NCBI GenBank assembly: GCA_035691305.1 | Contig: DASSJF010000084.1 | Span: 1-33,469 of the forward strand | DNA from: a bacterium | GTDB taxonomy: Bacteria; Sysuimicrobiota; Sysuimicrobiia; Sysuimicrobiales; Segetimicrobiaceae | Direction: 5' to 3' | Length of the DNA stretch: 33,469 nt | Shown here: one piece after another, positions 23,830 to 31,654 of the stretch | Layout of the letters: every line of letters starts with the position of its first letter | Numbering within the stretch: the first letter of the stretch is position 1 | Translations under genes and position numbers: made by a program | Notes under the pieces: model-generated | The model's input: only the letters and a program-made list of their open reading frames with translations | What the model was told of the DNA's origin: nothing | Databases searched by the model: none

Positions 23830-23936
23830 GATTTTTCCGGAGGCGAAGGGGGCCCGCGTCGCCGCTCCGGCAAATCGTGAGATCCGGCACCAAGCGGGTG
23901 CCGTTTCGGTCCGAATTCTAGACTGTATAATCACCG

Positions 23937-24253
23937 TTATGTGAAGTAAGCGGCTATTGTCCGTCCCTTCGAGGGGCGGGCTGTTTGGCGGCCGTGTTGT
24001 AGGTTAGATAACGACCGCTCCCCTGTCAGACTTAGCAACGGGTCAAACGTGGGGATCAGGTTGTCGATGAAATCCGCCATTTGCCGGCGATAGTAGGAAT
24101 TGCCGGAAGTGTATCGCGGACGCTGACTACGCAATAGATCACCTGTCGCGTATCCGGATTGCGCTTGGTCCCGACTACGTAGGGATCAGTATCGAAGAAG
24201 GCTTGGGTCGTGGTATCCGGGTCACGGATGTGCTGTTAGAATGGCGGTGTCAT
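23937..24253 (-). pseudogene. Broken ORF resembling the 'GD-x-x-HNLRSALDHL' hypothetical family
   Basis: On the minus strand, codons from an ATG at 24253 read five residues then a TAA (24238-24236), then an open stretch containing AFFDTDPYVVGTKRNPD, RQVIYCVVSV and IPTIAG, which ends at 24056. The neighbouring frame continues with ADFIDNLIPTFDPLLSL down to 23937. Together they resemble the first part of a common family of bacterial proteins of unknown function, whose hallmark is a GD..HNLRSALDHL segment. The frame change at this very segment, the nonsense codon and the missing remainder indicate a decayed gene. G+C is about 52% in the 60 bases counted here, well below neighbours. Family assignment is from memory of the pattern. 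Confidence 0.5.
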
Positions 24254-24440
24254 GGCCGCGAAAAAACGCAAATCCCGTTCACTCGTTCGCGAAGGCGAAC
24301 CCTCACAGAAAACACGCGGGGGACTGGAGATCCCAGTCCCCACGCAACGCGAACTCTCAGGATTTTTCCGCAAGGTTATTCGGAAGCGGTCTACCGAGCC
24401 TGCGCCTTCTCGTTCCCGACGAGGGAAAGCCACGCATTGA
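24252..24440 (+). CDS. Small ORF, possibly truncated by the IS remnant
   Basis: A 62-codon frame starting ATG at 24252. The first 40 residues are highly basic then contain KTRGGLEIPVPTQREL, a pattern (KT..GLEIPVP.R..F) that I recognise from many small bacterial proteins of unknown function. The last third, RKRSTEPAPSRSRRGKATH, overlaps the transposase remnant (from 24391) on the other strand and looks unrelated, so the original end may have been replaced when the IS inserted. TAGAAT at 24237-24242 lies nine bases before the ATG and could be a leaderless -10; there is no Shine-Dalgarno sequence. Its ATG is back to back with that of the broken ORF on the other strand. Confidence 0.45.
   Translation: MAAKKRKSRSLVREGEPSQKTRGGLEIPVPTQRELSGFFRKVIRKRSTEPAPSRSRRGKATH
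24319..24341 (-). terminator. Perfect hairpin at the end of the IS remnant
   Basis: A nine-pair perfect stem (GGGGACTGG / CCAGTCCCC) with a five-base loop, followed on the minus strand by CGCGTGTTTTCTG. It lies 50 bases after the transposase stop and could end its transcript. It also lies within the 62-codon ORF on the other strand. A second, shorter hairpin (GTTCGC / GCGAAC) is at 24285-24300. Confidence 0.45.
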
Positions 24441-25124
24441 ACACCCCTTTGGGGTGCTTCCGGTTGTTGTAGCGGAATGCGTATTCGTCGAGGTATTTCT
24501 GAAGGTGCCTCGTCGGAACCCCCGTGATAGACCCCCGCCAATTCCGTTCTTTACCAACGCCTTCAGACTGTGGTAAATGCGGAGGTTTGTCTCCGCGCTT
24601 CCGTTGCGTCATGCTAAAGACTGGGACATCGTGTCGCGGTCCGGTCCGAGGTAGGTCTCGTCCATTTCGACGGATTCGCCAAGTCCACCGAGCGGCGGTG
24701 CGGTCTGTTCAGACGCCGACGCCAGTGTGCGAATCCGATCGAACATGCGCCATGCGGTCTTGTACGTGACGCCCAATTCCCGTTCCAGTTGTTTCGCGGA
24801 GATTCCGCACCGAGTGCTGGCCATCAGGTACATGGCATAGAACCACAGTTTGAGGGACGTAGCGGAATCCTGAAAGATCGTCCCGACCATCGGGTGTTCG
24901 TGATGCCCGCAGAACTGGCAGGAGTACGACGGACGTCCGTTGTTCCGATGGTGTTTCGTAACCTTCTGACACTTTGGGCAGTAAATCCCGTTGGGATACA
25001 GCGTCTTGACGAGGTACTCAAGACACGTCGCGTCGTCGGGGAACTGCCGTTCGAACTCCATCAGCGACGTGCGCGAGTCCGAGGACTTTGCCCGTTTCGG
25101 ACCGTTTCGGTTAACTTTCGACAT
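24391..25124 (-). pseudogene. IS1595-family transposase remnant
   Basis: The 5' part (25124-24609) encodes 171 residues: a zinc ribbon (YCPKCQKVTKHH, YSCQFCGHHEHP), the helical segment TIFQDSATSLKLWFYAMYLMA, the helix-turn-helix-like ISAKQLERELGVTYKTAWRM and the first catalytic acid in ESVEMDETYLG. It then breaks off at SQSLA-stop. The 3' part restarts in another frame and encodes WRGSITGVPTRHLQKYLDEYAFRYNNR, the usual end of these transposases, finishing at 24391. The central part with the second catalytic Asp is missing, and a further frame change lies near 24560. I found no terminal inverted repeats. The element is non-functional. Confidence 0.85.
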
Positions 25125-25210
25125 TTGTCATCCCGTCCCAGTTGGTGCGAGAATGCTCCGCAATGAAAGCCGAGTCAATCGAGGGAGATATGATCCGCGA
25201 AGAAGATGAA

Positions 25211-25429
25211 TCATGACCGCTTGGGGAAATGAGCCGACTGCGCGGCTTCGGTAAGAATCTTTGCTTGAACATCGTAAACAATGTCATGCGCCTTACTCAA
25301 GAACGTGACGATTTGCGGAAGTGATTTCTCCAACTGGTCAAGGCCGGTCATTCCTCTTACCGCGTGGGTGTGAACGACCATCTGGGTAACAACATCTCTC
25401 AGTTCATCCTGGCTCAGTCGCGTTACCAT
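25211..25429 (-). CDS. Small helical protein of unknown function
   Basis: A 72-residue protein, not recognised. It is predicted from sequence to be mostly helical (LSQDELRDVVTQMVVHTHAV, LEKSLPQIVTFLSKAHDIVYDV) with no membrane segment. The ATG at 25429 is chosen because a perfect AGGAGG lies 8 bases upstream; the GTG at 25438 abuts this Shine-Dalgarno sequence. A good promoter precedes it. These signals suggest a real expressed gene despite its place in a decayed, lower-G+C island next to a transposase remnant. A role with the mobile element or as a small regulator is possible but not shown. Confidence 0.65.
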   Translation of the reverse strand: MVTRLSQDELRDVVTQMVVHTHAVRGMTGLDQLEKSLPQIVTFLSKAHDIVYDVQAKILTEAAQSAHFPKRS

Positions 25430-25453
25430 TCGAATCACCTCCTGCTAACGAAA

Positions 25454-25482
25454 AATATACTACAAGGCCGTACGTCCGTAAA
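25454..25482 (-). promoter_or_regulatory. Promoter of the 72-residue gene
   Basis: On the minus strand TTTACG (25482-25477) and TATATT (25459-25454) are spaced by exactly 17 bases and lie about 25 bases before the ATG at 25429, with AGGAGG between. Confidence 0.65.
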
Positions 25483-25610
25483 GGGGATAATAGCCAAGTA
25501 GGCGGCGCCTACCCCTTAAGACGGAAAGGTGCTGAGTGGTGCGGGTATCCGTAATCGAGCCGCAAGCCAAGACACCCGGAGAGGCGGTGGCAGACGGTGC
25601 CGCCGCTCCC

Positions 25611-25847
25611 CTACCCGTCGGACGCCTGCGGGCGCGGCGCGAAGAACAGCAGGTATGCGATCTCGAGAAGTCCCGCGGTATTGACGGCGAGCAGCACGAC
25701 ATACCACGCAAGCTGGTCTGCGCGGGCGGCCCGCCACAGGGCGAAGCCCTTCCAGACCAGCGACCAGAGAATCAGGGCCGTAAGCAGCCACGGGTGCATG
25801 TGCAGCGCGGTAAGCGGAAAACCCGGCAGGCCAATCCCACGAAGCAT
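25611..25847 (-). CDS. Two-helix membrane protein, DUF5652-like
   Basis: A 78-residue protein with two hydrophobic helices: LLTALILWSLVWKGFALW and WYVVLLAVNTAGLLEIAYLLFF. The pattern PWLLTALILWSLVWKGFALWRAA followed by NTAGLLEIAYLLFF resembles the DUF5652 family of unknown function. The ATG at 25847 has GGAAG about 8 bases upstream; an internal ATG at 25799 would omit 16 residues. It is divergent from the EamA gene. Confidence 0.75.
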   Translation of the reverse strand: MLRGIGLPGFPLTALHMHPWLLTALILWSLVWKGFALWRAARADQLAWYVVLLAVNTAGLLEIAYLLFFAPRPQASDG

Positions 25848-25964
25848 CGCGATCTTCCGTCCTTTCCGACGAGGCGCTTGCTGTGCTGCCGCCGAACACA
25901 GTCGCCCGGCCGTGAGCGCGCGCCGTCGTAGATCCTCATCCTATCTTAGAGCATCGAGAAATCG

Positions 25965-26873
25965 ATGGCCGCCGTCCTCATTCTGATCGCCGCCTGCCTC
26001 TACGGGATCTCGCCGATTCTGGCGAAGGTCGCCTACGGCTACGGGATCACGCCGCTCGTACTCATGACGTGGCGCGTGAGCATCGCGGCCGGGCTGTTTT
26101 GGACCGCGGCGTTCGCGTTTCGGCGGGTCGCGGCGGTCGAGCGCCGGATGCTCGGCACGCTCGTGGCGCTCGGGACGACGTTCGTCCCGATTCAAGTCTA
26201 CTCGTACTTCTACGCGCTCTCGCTGCTGCCGGCGTCGACCGCGTCGGTGATCGTCAACACGTCGCCGGTGCACGTCGCGTGGATGGAGCGCCTCGCGCTC
26301 GGCGAGCAACTCGCCGGTTCGGACCTCGCCATCCTGGGCGTGATCGTGGCCGGCGCGATCCTCGTCGGCGGCGCGACTCCGCACGTCGTCCATCCCGTCG
26401 GTTTTGCCGTGCTCGGCGTGGCGACGCTCGCCTCGGCCTTCTATCTCGTCATGCAGCGCCGCGTGGTGCGCGACGTGCCGCCGCTGATGATCCTGGCGGT
26501 CATCCAGCTGAGCTCGGCGGGCGTCTACTGGGCCGCGGTCGCGGTCACCCGACAGGCGGTGCTGCCGGTACCCGCTGCCGCGCTCGCCGCGATCGTCGGG
26601 TCGGCCTTCGCGGCGTCGGTCGCCTCGTTTCTCGTGCTGCTCGCGCTGCGGACGCTCGCCGCGACCCGCACGGCGATGCTCGGCATGCTCGAACCGGTGG
26701 TGACAGTCGTGCTGAGTGTCGCACTGCTGGCGGACACGATGACCTGGTTGCGCCTGGCCGGAATCGTCACCGTACTGGCCGGCATCACCACTTTCTACTG
26801 GCGCCTGCGGCAGGTTCCCGCCCCGGTTTTCGCTCGGGATCGGTCTGAGCCGGGAGATTCTGGGGCATTATGA
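25965..26873 (+). CDS. EamA-family (DMT) transporter
   Basis: A 302-residue inner-membrane protein with about ten hydrophobic helices arranged as two EamA repeats. It shows the family features: an initial AACLYGISPILAKVAY helix with the conserved PI.AK, LTLVLMTWR-like PLVLMTWRVSIAAGLF, ALSLLPASTASVIVNTSPVHVA at the end of the first repeat and LAATRTAMLGMLEPVVTVVLS in the second. EamA proteins export metabolites such as amino acids or take up various solutes; substrate cannot be told. The ATG at 25965 has no strong Shine-Dalgarno sequence. Its stop overlaps the GGDEF gene start (ATGA), so the two are coupled. Confidence 0.9.
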   Translation: MAAVLILIAACLYGISPILAKVAYGYGITPLVLMTWRVSIAAGLFWTAAFAFRRVAAVERRMLGTLVALGTTFVPIQVYSYFYALSLLPASTASVIVNTSPVHVAWMERLALGEQLAGSDLAILGVIVAGAILVGGATPHVVHPVGFAVLGVATLASAFYLVMQRRVVRDVPPLMILAVIQLSSAGVYWAAVAVTRQAVLPVPAAALAAIVGSAFAASVASFLVLLALRTLAATRTAMLGMLEPVVTVVLSVALLADTMTWLRLAGIVTVLAGITTFYWRLRQVPAPVFARDRSEPGDSGAL

Positions 26874-29263
26874 TGGCAAAATCTCGCCTGAAGTTTGAGA
26901 AGCATTCAGGCGCGACTCCGGGGGCAGATGGCGCCGGCGTGAGCCATTTTCTCAATCGGACCATCGTATACGGGGCCACCCGCTGGGGGACGCTTGTCGC
27001 GGCCGTGGTGCTCACGGCGCTGGCCGTGGCCGCGGAGCCGGCGCCGTTCCCCCTTCTGCTCGGGCTCTTTGCGCTCGCCAGCCTCGCGGCGGAATCTGGG
27101 AACCTCACCCTGCCCTACTCCGGCTCGGTCTCGTTCGGGACGGTCGCCACGCTACCGGCGATTGTATTCCTCGGCGGCGGCTACGCGGCCCTCTGCGGTG
27201 CCGCTGGTCAGCTGCTGATTCACCTGCGGCACCGGCGGCCTCTCGCGACTCTCATTTTCAACGGGAGCCAGCGCGCCGTCTCGATCGTCCTCGCAAGCGT
27301 CGCCTGGTTCTGGATCGCAACGGGCCGCGCCGCGTTTACGAACGCGGGCGCCGCATTTGCGCCGGAGCGCGTCATCCCGGCCGCGCTGGGGTGCGTGACG
27401 GTATACGCGCTCGCGACCCACGTGCTCGTGAGCTTCTACTCCGCAACGCGGCGCAAGGTGGCGGTCTGGACGGTGCTTGTCGGCAACGCGCCGACCCGCC
27501 TCGCCGCGACGGCCGCGCTTGGCTCAGTCGGCTTATTCGTCGCCATAATCGCGCGCGCGCTCCCGATCGCGCCCGACAATCTTCAGTACGTCCTGCTCCT
27601 GCCCGCGATCGCGGGCGTGACATTTCTCATCTACGACGGACGTCGCGAAACGAACCGGCAGCTCTTCCACCTCTACTCGGCCGTCACCGATCTCGTCCAA
27701 GCGATCGACCTCGATCAACTGCTGCAGCGGCTCGCGGGACAGCTCGATCGCATCGCCACTCCGGCCGGCCTATGGGTGGCGCTGCGCGATGGGCACAACC
27801 GCTTCGAGGTGGCCGTGTCGCGCGGCCTCGAAGCTCCGGTGGCGCAGCGCCTCGCCGACACGGTGATGCGCGACCTGTGGGGTCCCCGCCCCGACATCTC
27901 GGTGCGCCTCACGCGCATCGCCGACTACGCCCGCAACGCGCCGGAAGCGCTCGCGGTGTCCGGCGAGCCGCTGCGCAGCGTGATGCTCGCGCCGCTGGCG
28001 GCCGGGCCGGATCTCATCGGCGTCGTCGGGATGGTGCACCCGATCGCAGACTATTTCATCCCGGCGGAAGAGCGCGCAGTCGCAATGCTGGCCGCGGAGA
28101 CCGCGTTCGTCGTCAACTATCTGCGGCTGTACCGCGAGTCTCAGCAGAACCTCGCGCGCGCGGAGGGACTGCAGACACGCAACGCCGAGCTGCTGCGTGA
28201 TTCCCAGCGCCGTGCCCATCAACTCGTGCTGCTCAACCGGGCGTTCATGCGGGTCGCGGCGTCGCTCGCGGCGGACGAGGTGTTCTCCGCGCTCGTCGAC
28301 GAGCTCCACTCCTCGCTCGGCTACCCGCGGGTCTCGCTGCGCCTGCTCGAGGGCGAGACCCTGCGCCTCGCCGCCGAGCGCGGCTACGCCGGAGCGGCCG
28401 AGCGCGTCCCCATCAGCCGCGGGATCACCGGCCGCGTCGCGCGCACCGGGCAGCCGGCGCTGGTTCTCGACGTCCGCCGGGATCCGGACTACGTGGCCTC
28501 CCACCCTATGGTTACGCAACTGGCGGGCGCGCCGATCACCCGGCGGGGCGCCGTCGCCGGGGTGATCACGATCGAGAGCGTGGAGCCCGTGCTGGCGTCC
28601 GCGGACCTCGAGCTGCTGACGACGCTGGCCGGCTACGCGACGCTCGCGATCGAGAACGCCCGGAACTACGAGGAGGCCCGGACGCTCGCGACGACCGACG
28701 GCCTGACCGGGCTGCCGAACCGCCGCATGCTGTGGGCGGCGTTCGAGCGCGAACTGGCCCGGTCGAGCCGGTACGACACCCCGCTCTCCGCGATCATGGT
28801 GGAGGTCGATCGCTTCAAGCTCTACAACGACACGCACGGCCATCTGCGCGGGGACGCGGCGCTGCAGGACGTGGCCCGGCTGCTCGTCCGGGAGCACCGC
28901 GCGAACATCGACGTCGTGGCGCGCTACGGCGGGGACGAGTTCGTGACGCTGCTGCCGCAGACCGGGAAGGCCGAGGCGGCGGCCGTGGCGGAGCGGATCC
29001 GCCGGGTCATCGGCGGCGCCGGCGTGGGAGGCCCGGCGGGAGGCGCCGCGCCCGGGACCCCTGCGCTCGTGACCGTCAGCCTCGGTGTAGCGACCTTTCC
29101 CGAAGACGGACGAACGATCGAAGCCCTGCTGCGGGCGGCGGACCGGTCGATGTACGAGGTGAAGGCCGCCGGCGGGGACGCCGTGGCCGTCGCGCCGGGT
29201 CGCGGCCGGTCCCGACCGTTGGCCGCTAGCGGCCCTCCCGCATCATCGCCAGCGACTGATTGA
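26870..29263 (+). CDS. Membrane-bound diguanylate cyclase with two GAF domains
   Basis: A 797-residue sensor that would make cyclic di-GMP. Residues about 35-255 hold seven or so membrane helices. Two GAF domains follow (roughly 275-420, with LYSAVTDLVQAIDLDQLL, and 455-605, with FMRVAASLAADEVFSALV), joined by a short coiled coil, then a GGDEF domain (about 620-780) with TTDGLTGLPNRRM, VDRFKLYNDTHGH and the intact active-site RYGGDEF at 685-691. The product-inhibition I-site (RxxD five residues before GGDEF) reads ANID, so feedback inhibition is probably absent. The ATG overlaps the EamA stop. Its last 38 bases overlap the convergent STAS gene. Confidence 0.92.
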   Translation: MMAKSRLKFEKHSGATPGADGAGVSHFLNRTIVYGATRWGTLVAAVVLTALAVAAEPAPFPLLLGLFALASLAAESGNLTLPYSGSVSFGTVATLPAIVFLGGGYAALCGAAGQLLIHLRHRRPLATLIFNGSQRAVSIVLASVAWFWIATGRAAFTNAGAAFAPERVIPAALGCVTVYALATHVLVSFYSATRRKVAVWTVLVGNAPTRLAATAALGSVGLFVAIIARALPIAPDNLQYVLLLPAIAGVTFLIYDGRRETNRQLFHLYSAVTDLVQAIDLDQLLQRLAGQLDRIATPAGLWVALRDGHNRFEVAVSRGLEAPVAQRLADTVMRDLWGPRPDISVRLTRIADYARNAPEALAVSGEPLRSVMLAPLAAGPDLIGVVGMVHPIADYFIPAEERAVAMLAAETAFVVNYLRLYRESQQNLARAEGLQTRNAELLRDSQRRAHQLVLLNRAFMRVAASLAADEVFSALVDELHSSLGYPRVSLRLLEGETLRLAAERGYAGAAERVPISRGITGRVARTGQPALVLDVRRDPDYVASHPMVTQLAGAPITRRGAVAGVITIESVEPVLASADLELLTTLAGYATLAIENARNYEEARTLATTDGLTGLPNRRMLWAAFERELARSSRYDTPLSAIMVEVDRFKLYNDTHGHLRGDAALQDVARLLVREHRANIDVVARYGGDEFVTLLPQTGKAEAAAVAERIRRVIGGAGVGGPAGGAAPGTPALVTVSLGVATFPEDGRTIEALLRAADRSMYEVKAAGGDAVAVAPGRGRSRPLAASGPPASSPATD

Positions 29264-29585
29264 CGCTCGTATCAAGCGGCACCACCGCGTCCACATGGGT
29301 CAGCAGTAGAATCCGGCGGATCAGGGACTTCTCCGGCATCGCCACACGGAACTTGAGATGCCGCATCTTCAGGCGCTCGGCGAGCTCGAGGATTAGCTGC
29401 ACGCCGCGGCTGTCGAGGTAGGTCACGCCGCTCAGGTCGAGGATCAGGCCGGGCGCGGTGTTCGAGACCATCCCGAAGATTTGCGTGCGGACCTCGGCCG
29501 CGTTCGCAAGGTCGATCTCCCCGTCCAGCGCGGCGACGGGAATGCCCGCGTCCTCGATCATACGGACTTCCGCGGCAGTCGTCAT
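29226..29585 (-). CDS. STAS-domain anti-sigma factor antagonist
   Basis: A 119-residue single STAS domain of the SpoIIAA/RsbV type. It has GEIDLANAAEVRTQI and DLSGVTYLDSRGVQLI, where Ser59 is the residue usually phosphorylated by an RsbW-like kinase and dephosphorylated by a SpoIIE-type phosphatase. The ATG at 29585 has GGAGG about 9 bases upstream and overlaps the stop of the multidomain phosphatase gene (ATGA). It is the last gene of the signalling operon. No sigma factor gene lies in the window. Confidence 0.92.
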   Translation of the reverse strand: MTTAAEVRMIEDAGIPVAALDGEIDLANAAEVRTQIFGMVSNTAPGLILDLSGVTYLDSRGVQLILELAERLKMRHLKFRVAMPEKSLIRRILLLTHVDAVVPLDTSVNQSLAMMREGR

Positions 29586-31654
29586 ACTCGAACCCCTCCC
29601 GGCTGGGCAACCCGTTTGCGCATCCGCACCTCGGTGCCGGCGGACGTCGCCTCGACTTCGACTTCTCCCATCAGCGCCTCTATCAGCTTCAGCCCGTGAC
29701 CGCGGTACCGGCCGCGCGACGACCGCCACCGCCCGATGTCCCGGACGGTGGCCGTGAGCACGTTGCCGGCGAGCGAGACTTGGCATTCGAAGAGGCCGTC
29801 GGTCGGGCCGTACGCGTGCTCGATCGAGTTGGCGCAGGCCTCGTTGATCGCCGTCATGGCGTCGTAGGCCTCTTCCGCCGCGAGGTCGACCGATTTGAAC
29901 CAGCGCCGCAGCGTCTGTCGCATCTGGGCCAGCGACGCGGGGACCGCGGGCAGCCGGATCTCGAGCCGCCCGGGGCTGAGCGGCGCGAGGCGCAGCGCGA
30001 CGAGCGCGATGTCGTCCTCCGCCGTCCGGCCTTCGAGGGCCGCCGCGACCACCCGGTCGACCAGGTCGTCGACCGGAATCCCGTGGTCGCGGCGCAGCAC
30101 CTCGGTGACGCGCTCGAACCCTTCGTCGATGCTCCGGCCGCGCACTTCGAGCAGGCCGTCCGTATAGACCATGACGGTCGACCGGGGCGGCAGGATGGCC
30201 CGTTGCTCCGTGTACGCGACCCCGCGCACGCCGAGGGGCGGGGCGCCCCCGTCGAGGCTGGTCACCCCGCCCGGCCCGACGACCAGCGGCGGCAGGTGCC
30301 CGAGGTTCAGATACCGTGCCTCCCGGCTCTCCGGGTCGATCACCAGGTAGACGAGCGTCGCCATCGTGCGGTCGTCGACGAGCCGGGTGAGACGTTCGGC
30401 GATCAGCGCCGGCGGGTTGCCCTCGAGGGCGTACGCGCGCAGGGCGTTGCGCAGTTGCCCCATCACGGCCGCCGCCCACACCCCTCGTCCCGCGACGTCG
30501 CCGATCACGAGACCGATGTGGCCGTTCGGAAGCGTCATGACGTCATACCAGTCGCCGCCGACAGCCTCGTGGTTGCCGGGCAGGTACCGCGCCGAGAGCG
30601 TGAGCCCCGGGATCTCCGGCAGGCGCTCCGGCAGCAGGCTGCGCTGCAACGTCTCGGCGGTGCCGCGGGCCCGCTCGTAGAGGAGCGTGTTCTCAAGCGC
30701 CACCGCCACCTGCAGCGCGAGCGCCTCGATCTGGACGCGTACCTCCGGCGAGAACGCGTGTCCCGCCCGCCGCGCGAGGACCATCGCGCCGAGCGGCTGT
30801 CCGAGCCGTCCGCGGACCCGCAGCGCGAAGAACGACGACCAGGGTCCGTCGCCGTTCACGGCCGCCTCGGCGAGCGGTTCAAAGGTCGCGTTCGGAAGAT
30901 CGGCCGGGTTGCGCTCCGCGGCCCAGACGGCCGCGAAGATGCCGGCGATGTCTTCCCGCGGCACGCGGAGCCCGACCGCCTCGGGCGCGACCGCGACGGC
31001 CCAGCGCGCGGGATCGTTCGGTACCGCCGGACCGCCGTCGCCTCGGTAGAATCCGGCCGCCGCGACCGCGGCGCCGGCGAGACGGCAGGCCGCGTCGACG
31101 ACGGACCGCAGCACCTCGTCGGCGCCGCGCGCGGCGTGAATCGCGGTGGCCACGTCGGTCAGCGCGCGCAGCTGCTGGACGGTCTGCCGAAGTTCGGTGG
31201 TGCGTTCGTGGACGGTTTCTTCGAGGCGCCCCGCGTGGCGCGCCAGCGCCTGCTGCTGGTCGGCGATCTGCCGCCGCAGCTGCCGCACCTGCACGGCGCG
31301 GCCGAGCGACGCGGTGAAGTACTCCCGATCGATCGGTTTCTGCACGTAGTCGTAGGCGCCGGCCCGCAGCGATCGGATCGCGAGGTCGTGCTCGCCGTGG
31401 CCGGTGATCAGGAGAACCGGCGTGTCGGGCCGCACCGCCCGGATGTGGGACAGCAGCGCGAGCCCGTCCATGCCCGGCATCTTGATATCGCTGACGATCG
31501 CGTCGTAGTCGACGGCGCCGATCTGTGCGAGCGCCGGGGCGGCCGAGGAGCACGTTTCCACGGCCACCCCGGGCATGCGCAGGCAAATCGTCTCGGGCAG
31601 CGCTTCGAGCAGCGCCGGATCGTCGTCGACGACGAGCACGCGGGGCCGCATCAT
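29582..31654 (-). CDS. Response regulator-GAF-SpoIIE phosphatase-RsbW-type kinase fusion
   Basis: A 690-residue protein joining a whole partner switch. Receiver domain 1-125: acidic pocket D10-D12, phosphoacceptor Asp56 (SDIKMPG), Thr84 and Lys106 (VQKPID). Coiled linker about 125-165. GAF about 165-325. PP2C/SpoIIE phosphatase about 350-560 with metal-binding GGDWYD (366-371), Asp386 in GDVAGRG, TDG (498-500) and DDI (547-549). RsbW-like HATPase about 570-685 with NEACANSIEHAY (N-box), Asp639 in RDIGRW and RGHGLKLI. Receiver phosphorylation by the upstream kinase should set the balance between phosphatase and kinase acting on the downstream STAS protein. ATG at 31654 overlaps the kinase stop (ATGA). 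Confidence 0.92.
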   Translation of the reverse strand: MMRPRVLVVDDDPALLEALPETICLRMPGVAVETCSSAAPALAQIGAVDYDAIVSDIKMPGMDGLALLSHIRAVRPDTPVLLITGHGEHDLAIRSLRAGAYDYVQKPIDREYFTASLGRAVQVRQLRRQIADQQQALARHAGRLEETVHERTTELRQTVQQLRALTDVATAIHAARGADEVLRSVVDAACRLAGAAVAAAGFYRGDGGPAVPNDPARWAVAVAPEAVGLRVPREDIAGIFAAVWAAERNPADLPNATFEPLAEAAVNGDGPWSSFFALRVRGRLGQPLGAMVLARRAGHAFSPEVRVQIEALALQVAVALENTLLYERARGTAETLQRSLLPERLPEIPGLTLSARYLPGNHEAVGGDWYDVMTLPNGHIGLVIGDVAGRGVWAAAVMGQLRNALRAYALEGNPPALIAERLTRLVDDRTMATLVYLVIDPESREARYLNLGHLPPLVVGPGGVTSLDGGAPPLGVRGVAYTEQRAILPPRSTVMVYTDGLLEVRGRSIDEGFERVTEVLRRDHGIPVDDLVDRVVAAALEGRTAEDDIALVALRLAPLSPGRLEIRLPAVPASLAQMRQTLRRWFKSVDLAAEEAYDAMTAINEACANSIEHAYGPTDGLFECQVSLAGNVLTATVRDIGRWRSSRGRYRGHGLKLIEALMGEVEVEATSAGTEVRMRKRVAQPGGVRV

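Noticed and set aside
24230-25440. A complete insertion sequence with terminal inverted repeats
   Set aside because: No matching inverted ends or target duplication could be found by eye, and the transposase is internally deleted.
25560-25600. A GGCGG/CCGCC hairpin downstream of the DUF5652-like gene as a terminator
   Set aside because: Short irregular stem and no T-run on either strand.
25536-25931. A 131-codon plus-strand frame antisense to the DUF5652-like gene
   Set aside because: No motif; the minus-strand frame shows two clean membrane helices and a known pattern.
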